Position numbers and translations under genes: made by a program. This document shows, piece after piece, positions 54,723-64,000 of a DNA stretch of 64,000 bases (position 1 is the first letter of the stretch; each line of letters begins with the position of its first letter). The DNA comes from Gongronella butleri (Eukaryota; Mucoromycota; Mucoromycetes; Mucorales; Cunninghamellaceae): assembly GCA_025201375.1 (NCBI GenBank), contig JAIWZP010000086.1, positions 1-64,000 of the forward strand, read 5' to 3'. The notes beneath the pieces were generated by a model. The model was given only the letters and a program-made list of their open reading frames with translations. It was not told the origin of the DNA and did no database searches.

Positions 54723-55033
54723 TCATTGCATCCCATTTCTTGTATAGATTCTCTCTTTTTTGTATGATAAAAAAAAACACATTTTCCGCTTGTATTTAGG
54801 AGGAGGGAGTGAGTGGGCAGCAGGATGGAAAACCAAGGGGAAATGCAGTGCAGATGAGATGCTGCCATGATCGCCGGCTTTACGGAGGTCAATTTATGCA
54901 TATGGGGGCGCGCGTGATGTGACACCAATGGCAATGCCATTTAAAATGGCTGCTTTGATTGTAGAATTTTCTGCGGCATCGCTTCTTTTTTATTTTATTT
55001 TTTTTGTATATTTTGTGCTTTCAAGGGGAACCA
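54723..55033. other. Intergenic region
   Basis: This is 3' flank of bS18m and upstream DNA of the transporter. A T-rich block just before 55020 ends TTTCAAG and could be the 3' end of a 5' UTR intron. No gene is seen. Confidence 0.5.
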
Positions 55034-56661
55034 ATGGCACGATCAGAGGAACAGCAGCCCTTGTTGGATGATGGAATGGCCCATGGTACTGCTGACGCGG
55101 TGGCTAATCGCCCCAAAGACGACGATGCACAATGGGAACCACGGCGGCACTGGCGTTTGCTGGCTGCTTGCTGTTCCATGAGCGTGTGCGTTGGGATCAA
55201 TGACGGTGCCATTGGCTTTATGATCCCGCAATTCAAGGATTATTACGGGATCTCGTACCAGACGCTGTCTGTCCTGTTTCTAGCCAATTCCTCGGGATAC
55301 ATCTTATTTGCCCCGACATATGGCCTTCTCGTGCGGACGTGGGGAGCCAAAGTCGTGCTGATGACCGCGGGCTTCCTTGCGATGCTAGCGTATCTGATGA
55401 TCATGCAGGGCTTCCCATTTGTCGTCACATGTCTGCTGATGGTCGTCCAAGGCATTGGTGTCGCCATTCTCGATGCAGGTCCGTAGCAAAACGAGCCAAT
55501 TATCATGTACTGACCTGGCGTTTTTTTAATTTTTTTTTTTTTGCTTAGGCATGAACGTGTGTGGTGCGCAATTGCCCATGGCAACACTTATGCTCAACAT
55601 TATCCATGGTATTGGCACTAATTGGAGCAAAATCACACACAAATTCGCCGGATCTGTGTGTCACGGGGAAGAAAGGGGTCTAATCTTAACCTTTTTTTAT
55701 TTTATTCCATCACAGCGCTGTATGGATTTGGCGCGATGCTGAGTCCGCTGGTGGGAAGCTTCATTTTGGAGAACGAGCTGCCGTGGCCATGGCTGTATGG
55801 ATTCATGACGAGCGTGTCTCTGCTCAATGTTCTTGTGCTTGCATTGGGGATTCCAACCTCGAGCGTGCTAGACAGCGACGCAGCCGCGGAGGAGATGGCC
55901 GATGTGTCGCAGCCCGAACAGCTTAGCGCGAAACAGCTCATCACGCGCGCACTCTTCAATTGGGCCACCATGCTCTGTGCTATTTACATTTTCATCTACG
56001 TAAGACGCGTTCAATGCATGACAAATAAGCCATTGATGCCGTCCATTTTTTTCTTTCTTTCTTTTTTATGTGACAGGTTGGCCTAGAGGTGATTCTTGGC
56101 GGCTGGGGCTATGCTTTCCTGGTGGATGGCAAGCACGGCGACCCAGTGAGCATGAGTCGCGTCATTTCCATGTATTGGGCCGCGCTTGCGATAGGCCGCT
56201 TGCTTCTTGGATATGTCACGAGCCGCTATGGCGAGAAACGCACCATCATCGTATACATGTTCATCACCATGCTTGGCCTCGTCGGCCTGCTCGTCGTTAA
56301 CAGCTTGGCTTGGGATGCAGTCAGTAAGTTGTCTCGATTTTAACTAAGATTTCTTTTTGCTTGCTGACGCGCTTGTATGCGTGCTTTTTTTTTTTAAGTG
56401 TTTGTGATTATGGGCACGGTGCTTGGGCCAATGTACCCGACGACCATCTCAATTCTCTCAAAGTCGCTATCCAAGGAATTGCTGCCGACCAGCATTGGCT
56501 TCATTGGATCCATTGGTGGCCTGGGCATCATTCAGCCGTCCCTGGCCGGGGTCCTCGCAGGGCTCTTTGGCATCCTCTACCTGCCTTATCTTTGCTTGGC
56601 CATGATCGTCGTCATGCAGATCGTCTTTTTCTTCTTTGCAAAGGTGCACGTTGCGCATTAA
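55034..56661 (+). CDS. Major facilitator superfamily transporter, Bsc6/fucose-permease-like
   Basis: Five exons (55034-55478, 55549-55608, 55716-55999, 56077-56323, 56399-56661) give 432 residues. About twelve membrane segments are visible. Marks are CVGINDGAIGFMIPQFKDYY at the first helix, FLANSSGYILFAPTYGLLVR with the loop leading to a basic residue, and GIGVAILDAGMNVCGAQL. Further on are LYGFGAMLSPLVGSFIL and, in the second half, YWAALAIGRLLLGYVTSRYG and GTVLGPMYPTTISILSKSL. The pattern fits the fungal Bsc6-type/FHS branch. The substrate is unknown. The N-terminus is cytosolic (MARSEEQQPLLDDG, with a dileucine-like acidic cluster often used for vacuolar sorting). AATAAA lies at 56754-56759. 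Confidence 0.9.
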
Positions 56662-56753
56662 AAAGCAATGTGAATCTCAATGACACGCTGCATCTTTTTT
56701 TTTCTCAATTTTTTCTTTTTTTTTTTCAAATTGCGCGTATACAAAGTAACTAA

Positions 56754-56759
56754 AATAAA
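56754..56759 (+). terminator. Polyadenylation signal AATAAA of the MFS gene
   Basis: AATAAA lies 93 bp after the TAA stop in AT-rich DNA. Confidence 0.45.
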
Positions 56760-57389
56760 ATTCGATTATAAAAATATCGAGTCGCGCACTGGATTAGTGG
56801 AGCTTTTTCTTTTTCATTGGACACGGGCGATTTAGACCCACTCTGTCATGTAGAACGTGCTAGCGTGCATTGTTCATGGGCTGAGACAATCGTGGTGCTT
56901 ACGCAAGGTCTAGCGCCAACTTGGACGGAAATGAGGTCGCTGCAACATCCCAGCAAATGCAAATTGGTGTTTTTTGGCATTTTTATCGAATTCTTAATAA
57001 TGCATATGAAGCTGGCCCACGCCACTGATTTAGACTTCTGTTATCAAGCGTTGCCCTGCTTCAAACAATTGAATCGATTGTGGCGTGGTTGTCGAGAAAT
57101 CCATGATATACGAATTTTTCATCGTTTTTAGTCATCTCTCGCTGAATTCATAACGTTTACGAGGGCATCTTTCATGGAATCTTTGATTTCATGTCTTCTC
57201 GTTCGAATGAGCCCGCCCTTGCGGCATTGCGGCCATTACTTGCCTCGTAATGGCGATCTTCAACTTTCATGGGGCTTCCGAGGGGTGCAGTCGACCATTT
57301 GGAAATTGAGAAAGGTAGGACCGCAGATCACCACGCCACTCGACCCCATGGTAAAAGGCTTCCATTCACTGACAGAACAACAATAAAAA

Positions 57390-57720
57390 TCATGGGTACC
57401 TGCACTGGTTTTGGCGAAAAACGCGAAAATTGATAAATTTTCGTTCCAAGACAAACTCCACGAGAATTGGCCGCAGCGACTTCAAAGTCATTTTTTCGGA
57501 AACAGCTCGATGTGAAGCGCGTGTAGGTCGCACTGATCTCTGAAAAAAAGTGATTTTTCGGCATTTTGACACGGTTTTAACATTAGAGCCATTTTTTGAC
57601 GCGTGATAAACCGCGTCTGGCGTCGAGTTACACGCGCGCGTACTGAATCAAATATATGCACCTGGCATCTCTCTTGCTAGTGGACGCGTCGGCGCGATTC
57701 TATGAACGCGATTTTCACGT
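57390..57720 (+). repeat. Dispersed repeat family D, copy 2
   Basis: It aligns with the reverse complement of 12255-12590, with a shared core GACGCGTGATAAACCGCGTC at about 57598-57617. Confidence 0.75.
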
Positions 57721-57749
57721 ACAATTCGCGCTTGAAATTTAATCTAAAA

Positions 57750-57990
57750 TTGCGCATTGCTTGTCAACCAGCAGGTCGATCCCGCTCATTTTTGGCATTT
57801 TTCGTGGTTTCTCCATGCGATGACCCTTGTGTGCAAGTTTGATGGAATTCTGGAGACTCATTTTTTCAATTTTGGTTTGGGAGCCTCGCCACGTCTAAAC
57901 TTTGATTTGTGCGTGCTGCACCCAAATGACAAGTGACGGCTGAAAAGTCGCGTCTCTGTCAAGTTTTTAGCTTGCTATTTCACGCTGGGA
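57750..57990 (+). repeat. Dispersed repeat family C, copy 2
   Basis: It aligns with 52040-52330 in the same orientation and lies 30 bp from the family D copy, so C and D could be parts of one longer element. Confidence 0.7.
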
Positions 57991-58838
57991 CGCGTTTCAA
58001 GATCCTAAAAGGGAACCGGTCGGTGAGTTCAATTGATCATACATCTAAACACGTTCGTTTCTTCATTTCCTCCCAAAGACATTTGCCAAATTGCCCGAGC
58101 CATTGATAATATCAGTGAATGCACCTTGTTCACCATCAGAAATGAAAGAAAAATCGGACGTCTATCGGCTGGTTCTAACAAAATAAGGTGGATGACGACA
58201 ATTGAGATTCTCTTCCAGGGCCATCTTGATGAGCAATTGAACAGTGCCTAAAAATGTAAGTCACAAGAAAAACGCACGACCTGACGCGTACGTGGATGCC
58301 AAAGATCCTTTGAAAAAATGACGTCCGGCAGGTTTGTATAGGATGCGAGCCAAAAATATGCCGTTTCTGTCATTTTACAACGCGCTTTCATACAGCCGCC
58401 TGCCTTTTCTCTGCGTGAAACATATGCGGCTGGTACGATGACTTGACAAAAATGAGCTGGCGCTCCTTTCAATCGCACATGGATTGCGTGACACGCGGCA
58501 TTGACGCGTAAAAGGCGCGTTTTTCCTGTATTGACGTGGTTTTTTTTTTATTGCTTTTTTGCATTTGCCAATTGCTTGTTTCTTCCCCCCATTTGTATAG
58601 AAAAAAAAAAGAAGTCCAGGTCAATGGATCTCCAATTGGCTCCCAGGTCAAGGTGACACCCGCCATTCTTTGCTATGTTATAGTGCATGGAAAAACAAAA
58701 AGGACGATAGATGCGATACGAATATTGGACAAAAATAAGAGATTTATTTTTTAGTTTCACTCCTGAGTATTATTCATGATTTCTTTTTTTGCAAAGAGGG
58801 GGGATTCTATAAAAAAAAGGTGGTCCAGCTTCTACTGC

Positions 58839-60200
58839 TTAGTACTTCTTGCCGAAGACAGCGACCTGGAGGTAGTCGTAGCCAGACAAGACACCAGCAC
58901 CAGCGATGGCACGGAGGATGTTAGCACCAGCACCCTTGAAGAGCGACTTGGTACCCTCGTTCTTGACGATCTCCTTGAAGCAGGCCATGGAGGAGTCGTA
59001 CTTGACGGCGGCACCGGAGGTCATCTAGAAAACAAGGAAAACAGAAAAAAAATGAGTAAAAGAAGCAAAAGAAAACATTTCGACAAGTAAAACTTACCAT
59101 CATGCGACGACGGACGGTGTCAATGGGGTAAGAAGCGAGACCAGCACCAGTGGTAACAGCCCAGCCCAACAAGAAGGAAGCCAAGAAGGAGTCCTTGAGG
59201 TTCTCGGGCATGATAGGCTTGATGGAGTCGTACATACCGAAGTACAGACCACGGTAGACGATGATACCAACACACGAGATGTTGAAGCCACGGTACAGAC
59301 CGGCAATACCATCGGAGGCGAGGGTCTTGCGGTAGACATCGACAAGACCGTTGAATTGGCGCTCACCGCCACCCTTGGTGGACTTGGCGTCGTTGGCAAG
59401 ACGGGTACGGGCATAGTCCAAAGAGTAGACGAAGCTAGAGTGAGGGAAAAGCAAAGAAAAAAAAAGTCAGTCAAAATCATGAATTGGGCGCAAAAAAATA
59501 AAAAAAAAAAAGGTCGGGTGCCCCGGCGCTACCCCTGACATTGAACCTCCGCCATTGGATGAAGCCAATCCCCCCGGGGCGGGGTGGAAAGAGGCTTTGC
59601 CAAAGGGCAGTCCGCACCGGAAAACAAAAAAAAAGAACTTACAAGAGCGAACAGGCACCAGCGGCACCACCGGAAGCCAAGTTACCGGCGAACCAGGCCC
59701 AGTAGCCATCCTTCTTCTTGTCCTTGTTGAACATACGCTTGAACTTGTCCTTGAAGGCAAAGTTCAAAGCTTGGGTAGGGAAGTAACGGATAACGTTGGC
59801 AGTGTTACCGCGCCACATGCTATGAAAAGAGAGGCAACAGTGAGCAAAAGAGCATTCCCAATGGACTTTTTTTTTTCTTTCGAAATTGTAAATCTTACCT
59901 GGCCATACCCTCGTCCTTCACGGTGCGCGAGAAACAGTCAGCAATGCCCTTGTAGGGGTGCGAGAGACGGCCCTGCTTGATCATCTCGTCTTGGTTCTGG
60001 ACCAAGAGCTTGATGCGCTCAATGGGAGCGGCAGCAGTCTTGGAGACGGCGGCGGAGACACCACCCATCAAGAAGTCCTATCATGGAAAAAAATGAGAAT
60101 GAGCAATCCAGGTCCTCGTCTTTTCGTTTTAATGTGGCGGCTTCATCGCCCTTTGCACACTTACAATAACGAACTTGTTTTGCTCGGTGAAGGAGGACAT
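58839..60200 (-). CDS. Mitochondrial ADP/ATP carrier
   Basis: Five exons (60200-60165, 60077-59899, 59819-59643, 59434-59098, 59024-58839) give 304 residues, standard for the family. The carrier exchanges cytosolic ADP for matrix ATP across the inner mitochondrial membrane. Three carrier repeats are complete: [18 protein letters not shown] and [11 protein letters not shown]. The last is the ADP/ATP-carrier signature and is itself assembled across an intron (RRRMM plus M). [18 protein letters not shown] is a typical fungal start with no cleaved presequence. [20 protein letters not shown] and [20 protein letters not shown] are also diagnostic. Codon bias is strong, as in EF2, which fits high expression. 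A TTTTTTTATAAAA stretch lies directly before the start codon. Confidence 0.98.
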
Positions 60201-61200
60201 TTTTATAAAAAAAAGTACAGAGGAGTGGGGTTGTTAAAAACGTAGAGAAAGAAAAAAGAAAAAAAAAGGAGTAAAAGGCTTTCCATCCTGGATTTACTTT
60301 ATAGGTCCGGGCGAAAAATTTTTTTTCTTGTCATTCAGAGGCCCCGCCGACACTTGATTGGCCAGCGCTTTGTTTTCTTTTTCTCTTTTCCAATCCTACC
60401 AGGGGGGGTGTGGCCAGTGGTCATCGACGTCCTCCTTATTTCCAATGAGGGGGGCCAAGCCAATTTGCTGGATGCGCTGATTGGGCAAAACGTGCATCAA
60501 AAAGCTCATTTGATAACATTTTAACATTGGGCGACTCCTGTAATTTTCTCGCCATCCCGTCAAGGGCTTCCGGCGACCATGCAGTGCGTCGATGGGCAGG
60601 GGCGATGCGACTCAATGGCAAACGAAAGCGCAAAAAGCATGAAAATGATGGGGAGCACGGGCTCTTTTTCTTTTTTCTGGATGGCAATTGAGTTTGATTA
60701 GCAAAGGGACAACGGAGAGGATCGGAACATGACATCAGGGCAAGCGCAAAATTGAGTTGGCTCGCGCTTGCCGTTTTTTTTTTTTTTTTTTTTCAGGCCG
60801 ACATGCCCAATTTTCGCCTGCAGATCGACAATTTTCGGTATGATCCTTGACATGCGTGCGTCACTACCCCCTCAATTCGCTCTCCAGCGTGCCAAAGCAA
60901 GAAAAAGCACAACGCTACCACCTATTGTGGGCGAAAAGGACGGCAGTGGCCATCAATTCAAAAAAAATTACTAAAAATTGCCACGGGATGCAACAGGTCC
61001 AATTGTTGACTCTTGATTGTTGGGAGGGACGGATAGGACATGTGCATACTCAAAAGAGAGAATGAGCGGTCGGGCCGGACCAATTCTTGGTGGATTGGGC
61101 GACGTTGTGTCAGCAATTGCGCCCATTTTGCTTCCAGGGCCTGTTTTTGCTCTTACCTTCTCTTTTTTTCTTGCATACATATTTTTTTTTACGACTTGCT
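60201..61200. other. Divergent upstream region (ADP/ATP carrier / ISA2)
   Basis: One kilobase lies between divergent starts. It is pyrimidine-rich just before both starts. A minus-strand frame of about 100 codons (60436-60735) has a plausible helical end (ALDGMARKLQESPN) but no ATG context or partner exon and is not called. Nothing else is seen. Confidence 0.5.
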
Positions 61201-61892
61201 ATGTCTCTATTCCAGCGTACGCTCATACCCAGCACAAGACGACACATTCTGTCAGCACTGCGGCCACAGCGCCAGCCTTGGTGTGCTTCCGCAGCAGGTT
61301 TGCGCCTTTACAGCGCCAAGTTCAGCGGTGCCATCGTCAAGCCGGCATCAGCTGAGGGACTCGACATCACGGATCGTGCTGTCAAGGTAGGCAACAAGAC
61401 GAATACGGTGCAATTGGCTGGAAAACAAGTCGCTTACGCCTCCTTTCCCTGTCTTTTTTTTCATTTCCATAGCAATTGAAGCACATTGCGCAGCGAGACA
61501 ACGAACCTGACCAGCTGTTGCGTGTGCTCGTGGACTCGGGCGGCTGCCACGGCTACCAAAACAAGATGGAGCTGACCAAGACTGTCGATGAGGATGACTA
61601 GTAAGTGCTTTATCGCCTCAATTGGCGCTTCCGGGCGATAAAAGTTGCAAGCGGGAGACCGTGAACAAGCTTTGCTGACCTTGATTTCATTGCCCATAGC
61701 ATCTTTGAAAAGGACGGCATCCGAGTTGTCGTGGATGGTGTGTCATTGCAATTCCTGCGCGGCTCCAATGTCGACTTTGTGGAGGAGTTGATCGGATCGA
61801 CGTTCCAGGTCGTCGACAATCCCAATGCAAAGAACTCGTGCGGCTGCAACATCTCCTACGACGTCGACCTAGACATGCTGACTCAGAATTGA
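61201..61892 (+). CDS. ISA2: Mitochondrial iron-sulfur cluster assembly protein ISA2
   Basis: Three exons (61201-61386, 61473-61600, 61700-61892) give 168 residues. Isa2 works with Isa1 and Iba57 in the mitochondrial matrix to make [4Fe-4S] clusters for aconitase, lipoate synthase and others. The N-terminal ~45 residues are an Arg/Ser-rich presequence (MSLFQRTLIPSTRRHIL). The A-type carrier fold shows LDITDRAVKQLKHIAQRD, VLVDSGGCHGYQNKM with the first ligand Cys, and the C-terminal SCGCNISYDVD with the paired Cys. VNYxF-like spacing between them is normal. The YQNKM variant favours the ISA2 branch over ISA1. A frame upstream of the ATG (from 61063) is not part of the protein because the presequence begins at 61201. 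AATAAA lies at 61957-61962. Confidence 0.95.
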
Positions 61893-64000
61893 GACCCGAC
61901 GGACGCGCATTTGTGTATTTTTTTATTTCTTTTTCTTTTTCTTTGCATCATGTAACAATAAAATGGCATGCCACCGCGAATAAAAAGATGTGCGCTCTAA
62001 AAAGGGTGCCATCTTGTATCGTTTCTACAGAAAACAAATCACTGGTGGATCGGATGGGCCGTCGAAAACGCCAAAATCGCGTGAATTCACCGTCAAGAAA
62101 GTCGCCAGACGGTTACCCGGTAGAGACAAAAGGTTGCGCAACCGGTGCAGAATTCGCAGTCTCGTTTGCGCAGAGAGCCATCTCGTCCATCGTTCTCTTG
62201 AATTGGGAGGGGGAGGCGCGAAATCTGCCAAAAATGAGAAAAATGGCTCAGGGGAGACACGCAACTGATGTAGTCATACAATCCATTCAGATAAAAGAAA
62301 GGAAAGGAACGCACTGGCGAGTTTTTCGGATGGGCTGTTACGCGTGGAGATACCAATTGGCTCTTGGTAATGGATAACAGTCTTATTTTTTTTTTTTACC
62401 GTGAGCAATGATTGTGCCGTCGGATGATCAAATTCGCCGAGATTCAGACACGTGAAAGCGCTTAAAATGACATCGTTAGAAGTTGGCGTTGATGTGGAAG
62501 CGCTGACGCAAATATGACCCGTGTGCGAGCGTTTTTGCAACGACATTTGATTCTTTTGTGGCATGTGCAAGCTCAAAAGCGCGACGAGCAGAACGAGCAC
62601 GCTTTTCATCTGCTTAAACACACACGCAATGCGTCCCAGTGACGTGCAAGCTTGTGACCACATGAACCGCGTCGCGGCCAAAATAGAAAAGGATCGAATT
62701 TTTATCAACTCATTGGCACAACCTTAGAGTGTCACGAAATTTCATGCCGCTACTTGGATACAAATGAAAGAAGAGGAAGCTGGCATTCATTTGAGGCCTC
62801 CCTTGTGTCTCTGAAAGCACAATTTGGGGAGCAATGCCTATTTGAAATTTGCTGAGCTGCCACGCCGAATTTTTGCCAAAAAAAAAAAAACCTCAGATCA
62901 TCCTCAAACTTGCAAGTACGGTGGACCGCCAAAGGGCATTAACAGTGAAGCAAGTATTACAATCTTCTACCTTGTGGATTCTGAGAAAATCGTGATTTAG
63001 TTAACTGGAGGCCTTTTTTAAATTGGCTCTCCTTGGACGACAAAACGTGGATCGACATTTTCTCGGAGAGAATCCTTCAAATGTTCTTGCATGTGCATTG
63101 CGTGGTGCAATGGCTTGTACAATCTAGAGTATCGACGCGTCAAAAATCACGTTCAAAAAATGCGGTTTCGGCGCGTCGCCATTCAGGCGCAAAGCGTGTT
63201 TTTTTTTGTAATCCTCGGCATCTACGTGTGTGCGCGATCCATATGCGCGAGATATGTTCATTTCAGGTCGCTAAAAGCACGTCGTCAGCCCATGCCATTG
63301 AATTGAAAATTGGGTGATTTTGGTACTCTTTTGTGGATATTCTCGCCAACGGACATAACGATGCTTGGTCGAGCCATAGTCATTATTGTTGCGGGTACTG
63401 CGTTGTTGCTTCCCTCCAAGTTTTGCGGTGATCTAGCTTCCTTTTTTGATTTTCGAAAATTGGCCAGGGGTTCATCCAGGGATTTTGGCCATTTTCTTAT
63501 TCTGGCTACCGCTCGTCATCTAACGATCGCACTGCTGCAAGGGCGGGCTCAAAGGCTAGCCTGGTGTGACCTCTCTAGCGCGGGCGCGAAAAGCCAGCCA
63601 ATAGGCGCTGAGGATGTCGCTCAACATGCCAAAAGGATGTTTTGTCTTGTTTGTGCCTTTTTACTCGCGACTCATAATGAGGCTTCAGAATAAATTCATC
63701 TATCATTTGAGCACCCAGGAGGCTGTTAATCAATTGTCTGCCCAGAATAACTCCTGGTTTGCTGTTGCTTCTCGAGTAATTCACATCTTTTGAAATGAAA
63801 AACGAGGCTTTGGCGCTGCTGCTGTCAAAAGTCATGCCTTGAATGGTCCCATGCCAAACATGAAGCGCTTTTATCCAGCCTGGGACCACAAGGACGGAGG
63901 TCGAACCGTTGTAGAGGTACAAAAAAAAAAGGCGCCAAACCGTAAAAAGTGTCAAAAATGTGTGCGGGGGAGCAATTTCCGCCGCTTCCCTTTTTTTCGC
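61893..64000. other. Gene-free right end of the window
   Basis: About 2.1 kb has no frame with family features, no good splice pairs and no repeats that match elsewhere in this window at length. GACGCG-like words occur near 63130-63180. Frames at 63310-63693 (+) and 63575-63955 (-) overlap each other and look like chance. Confidence 0.5.
61957..61962 (+). terminator. Polyadenylation signal AATAAA of ISA2
   Basis: AATAAA lies 64 bp after the TGA of ISA2, within a T-rich then A-rich stretch. Confidence 0.55.

Larger units (their letters stand above)
56662..58838. other. Gene-free interval with families C and D
   Basis: About 2.2 kb between convergent genes. It contains family D (57390-57720) and family C (57750-57990) in tandem. 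A 51-codon stretch ending at 58251 (RAIDNISECTLFTIRNERK and onward) reads a little like protein but has no partner exon. Nothing else is supported. Confidence 0.55.

Noticed and set aside
58033..58251. 72-codon plus-strand frame with protein-like composition
   Set aside because: It has no partner exons or family match, and it sits between repeats and the 3' side of the ADP/ATP carrier.
60436..60735. Minus-strand frame of about 100 codons with a helical end
   Set aside because: It begins in Lys/Ser low-complexity sequence with no good start context, has no homology I recognise and lies in a promoter region.
63310..63955. Overlapping frames of about 127 codons on both strands
   Set aside because: Both contain runs typical of random AT-rich DNA, and they overlap each other. 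There are no motifs or splice signals.

Overview
The window is nuclear DNA of a fungus. The genes are split by many short spliceosomal introns, the genetic code is standard, and the products are fungal-type: a MSSFTEQ-type ADP/ATP carrier, an Nhp6-like HMG protein, a Bsc6-like transporter and bS18m. Families such as MCMBP, a LARP4-like protein, STIMATE/TMEM110 and a Cid1-type nucleotidyltransferase are kept together. Gene style suggests an early-diverging (Mucoromycota-like) lineage, but that is an inference from overall look and no marker proves it. Introns carry an unusual signature: an A-tract just after the donor and a T-tract just before the acceptor. Intergenic DNA is rich in GACGCGT-like and TACTGTA-like words.

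Layout. 1-2.5 kb: repeat DNA. 2.5-11 kb (+): a very large terminal nucleotidyltransferase-like gene, then the pre-rRNA processing factor IPI1/TEX10. 11-13.6 kb: gene-free. 13.6-16 kb (-): MCM-binding protein, divergent from an unrecognised Ser/Thr-rich gene (16.3-17.9 kb, +). 18.3-20.4 kb (+): methylenetetrahydrofolate reductase. 20.8-25.5 kb (-): Nhp6-type HMG protein and a four-domain fasciclin membrane protein. 25.5-33.6 kb: repeat island with two adjacent fold-back transposons and a decayed coding remnant. 33.6-41.4 kb (-): translation elongation factor 2, a nucleotide-sugar transporter and a La-related protein. 42.1-44.4 kb (+): protein phosphatase 5, convergent with an unrecognised gene. 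45.8-52.5 kb: a second repeat island (TCTCGA-rich tract, dispersed repeats, CCACACC satellite, TCAGGT clusters) holding a possible small secreted peptide and one doubtful ORF. 52.5-56.7 kb: STIMATE-like membrane protein, divergent from mitochondrial ribosomal protein bS18m, then an MFS transporter. 58.8-61.9 kb: ADP/ATP carrier (-) and ISA2 (+). 62-64 kb: no supported gene.

Functionally this is a scatter of housekeeping genes, not one pathway or cluster. Translation and ribosome themes recur (EF2, IPI1, LARP, bS18m), as do mitochondrial ones (ADP/ATP carrier, ISA2, bS18m).

The most notable observations are: (1) EF2 can only be given its canonical MVNFT start by splicing through a predicted two-nucleotide exon; (2) two ~1 kb TA-flanked fold-back elements lie 7 bp apart, and the arms within each are far more alike than arms between them; (3) MTHFR needs a GC-AG intron; (4) complementary A/T tracts sit at the two ends of many introns; and (5) the nucleotidyltransferase has a very long tail with a three-copy acidic repeat. 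All exon boundaries were read by eye from splice signals, reading phase and family conservation; none is backed by transcript data.
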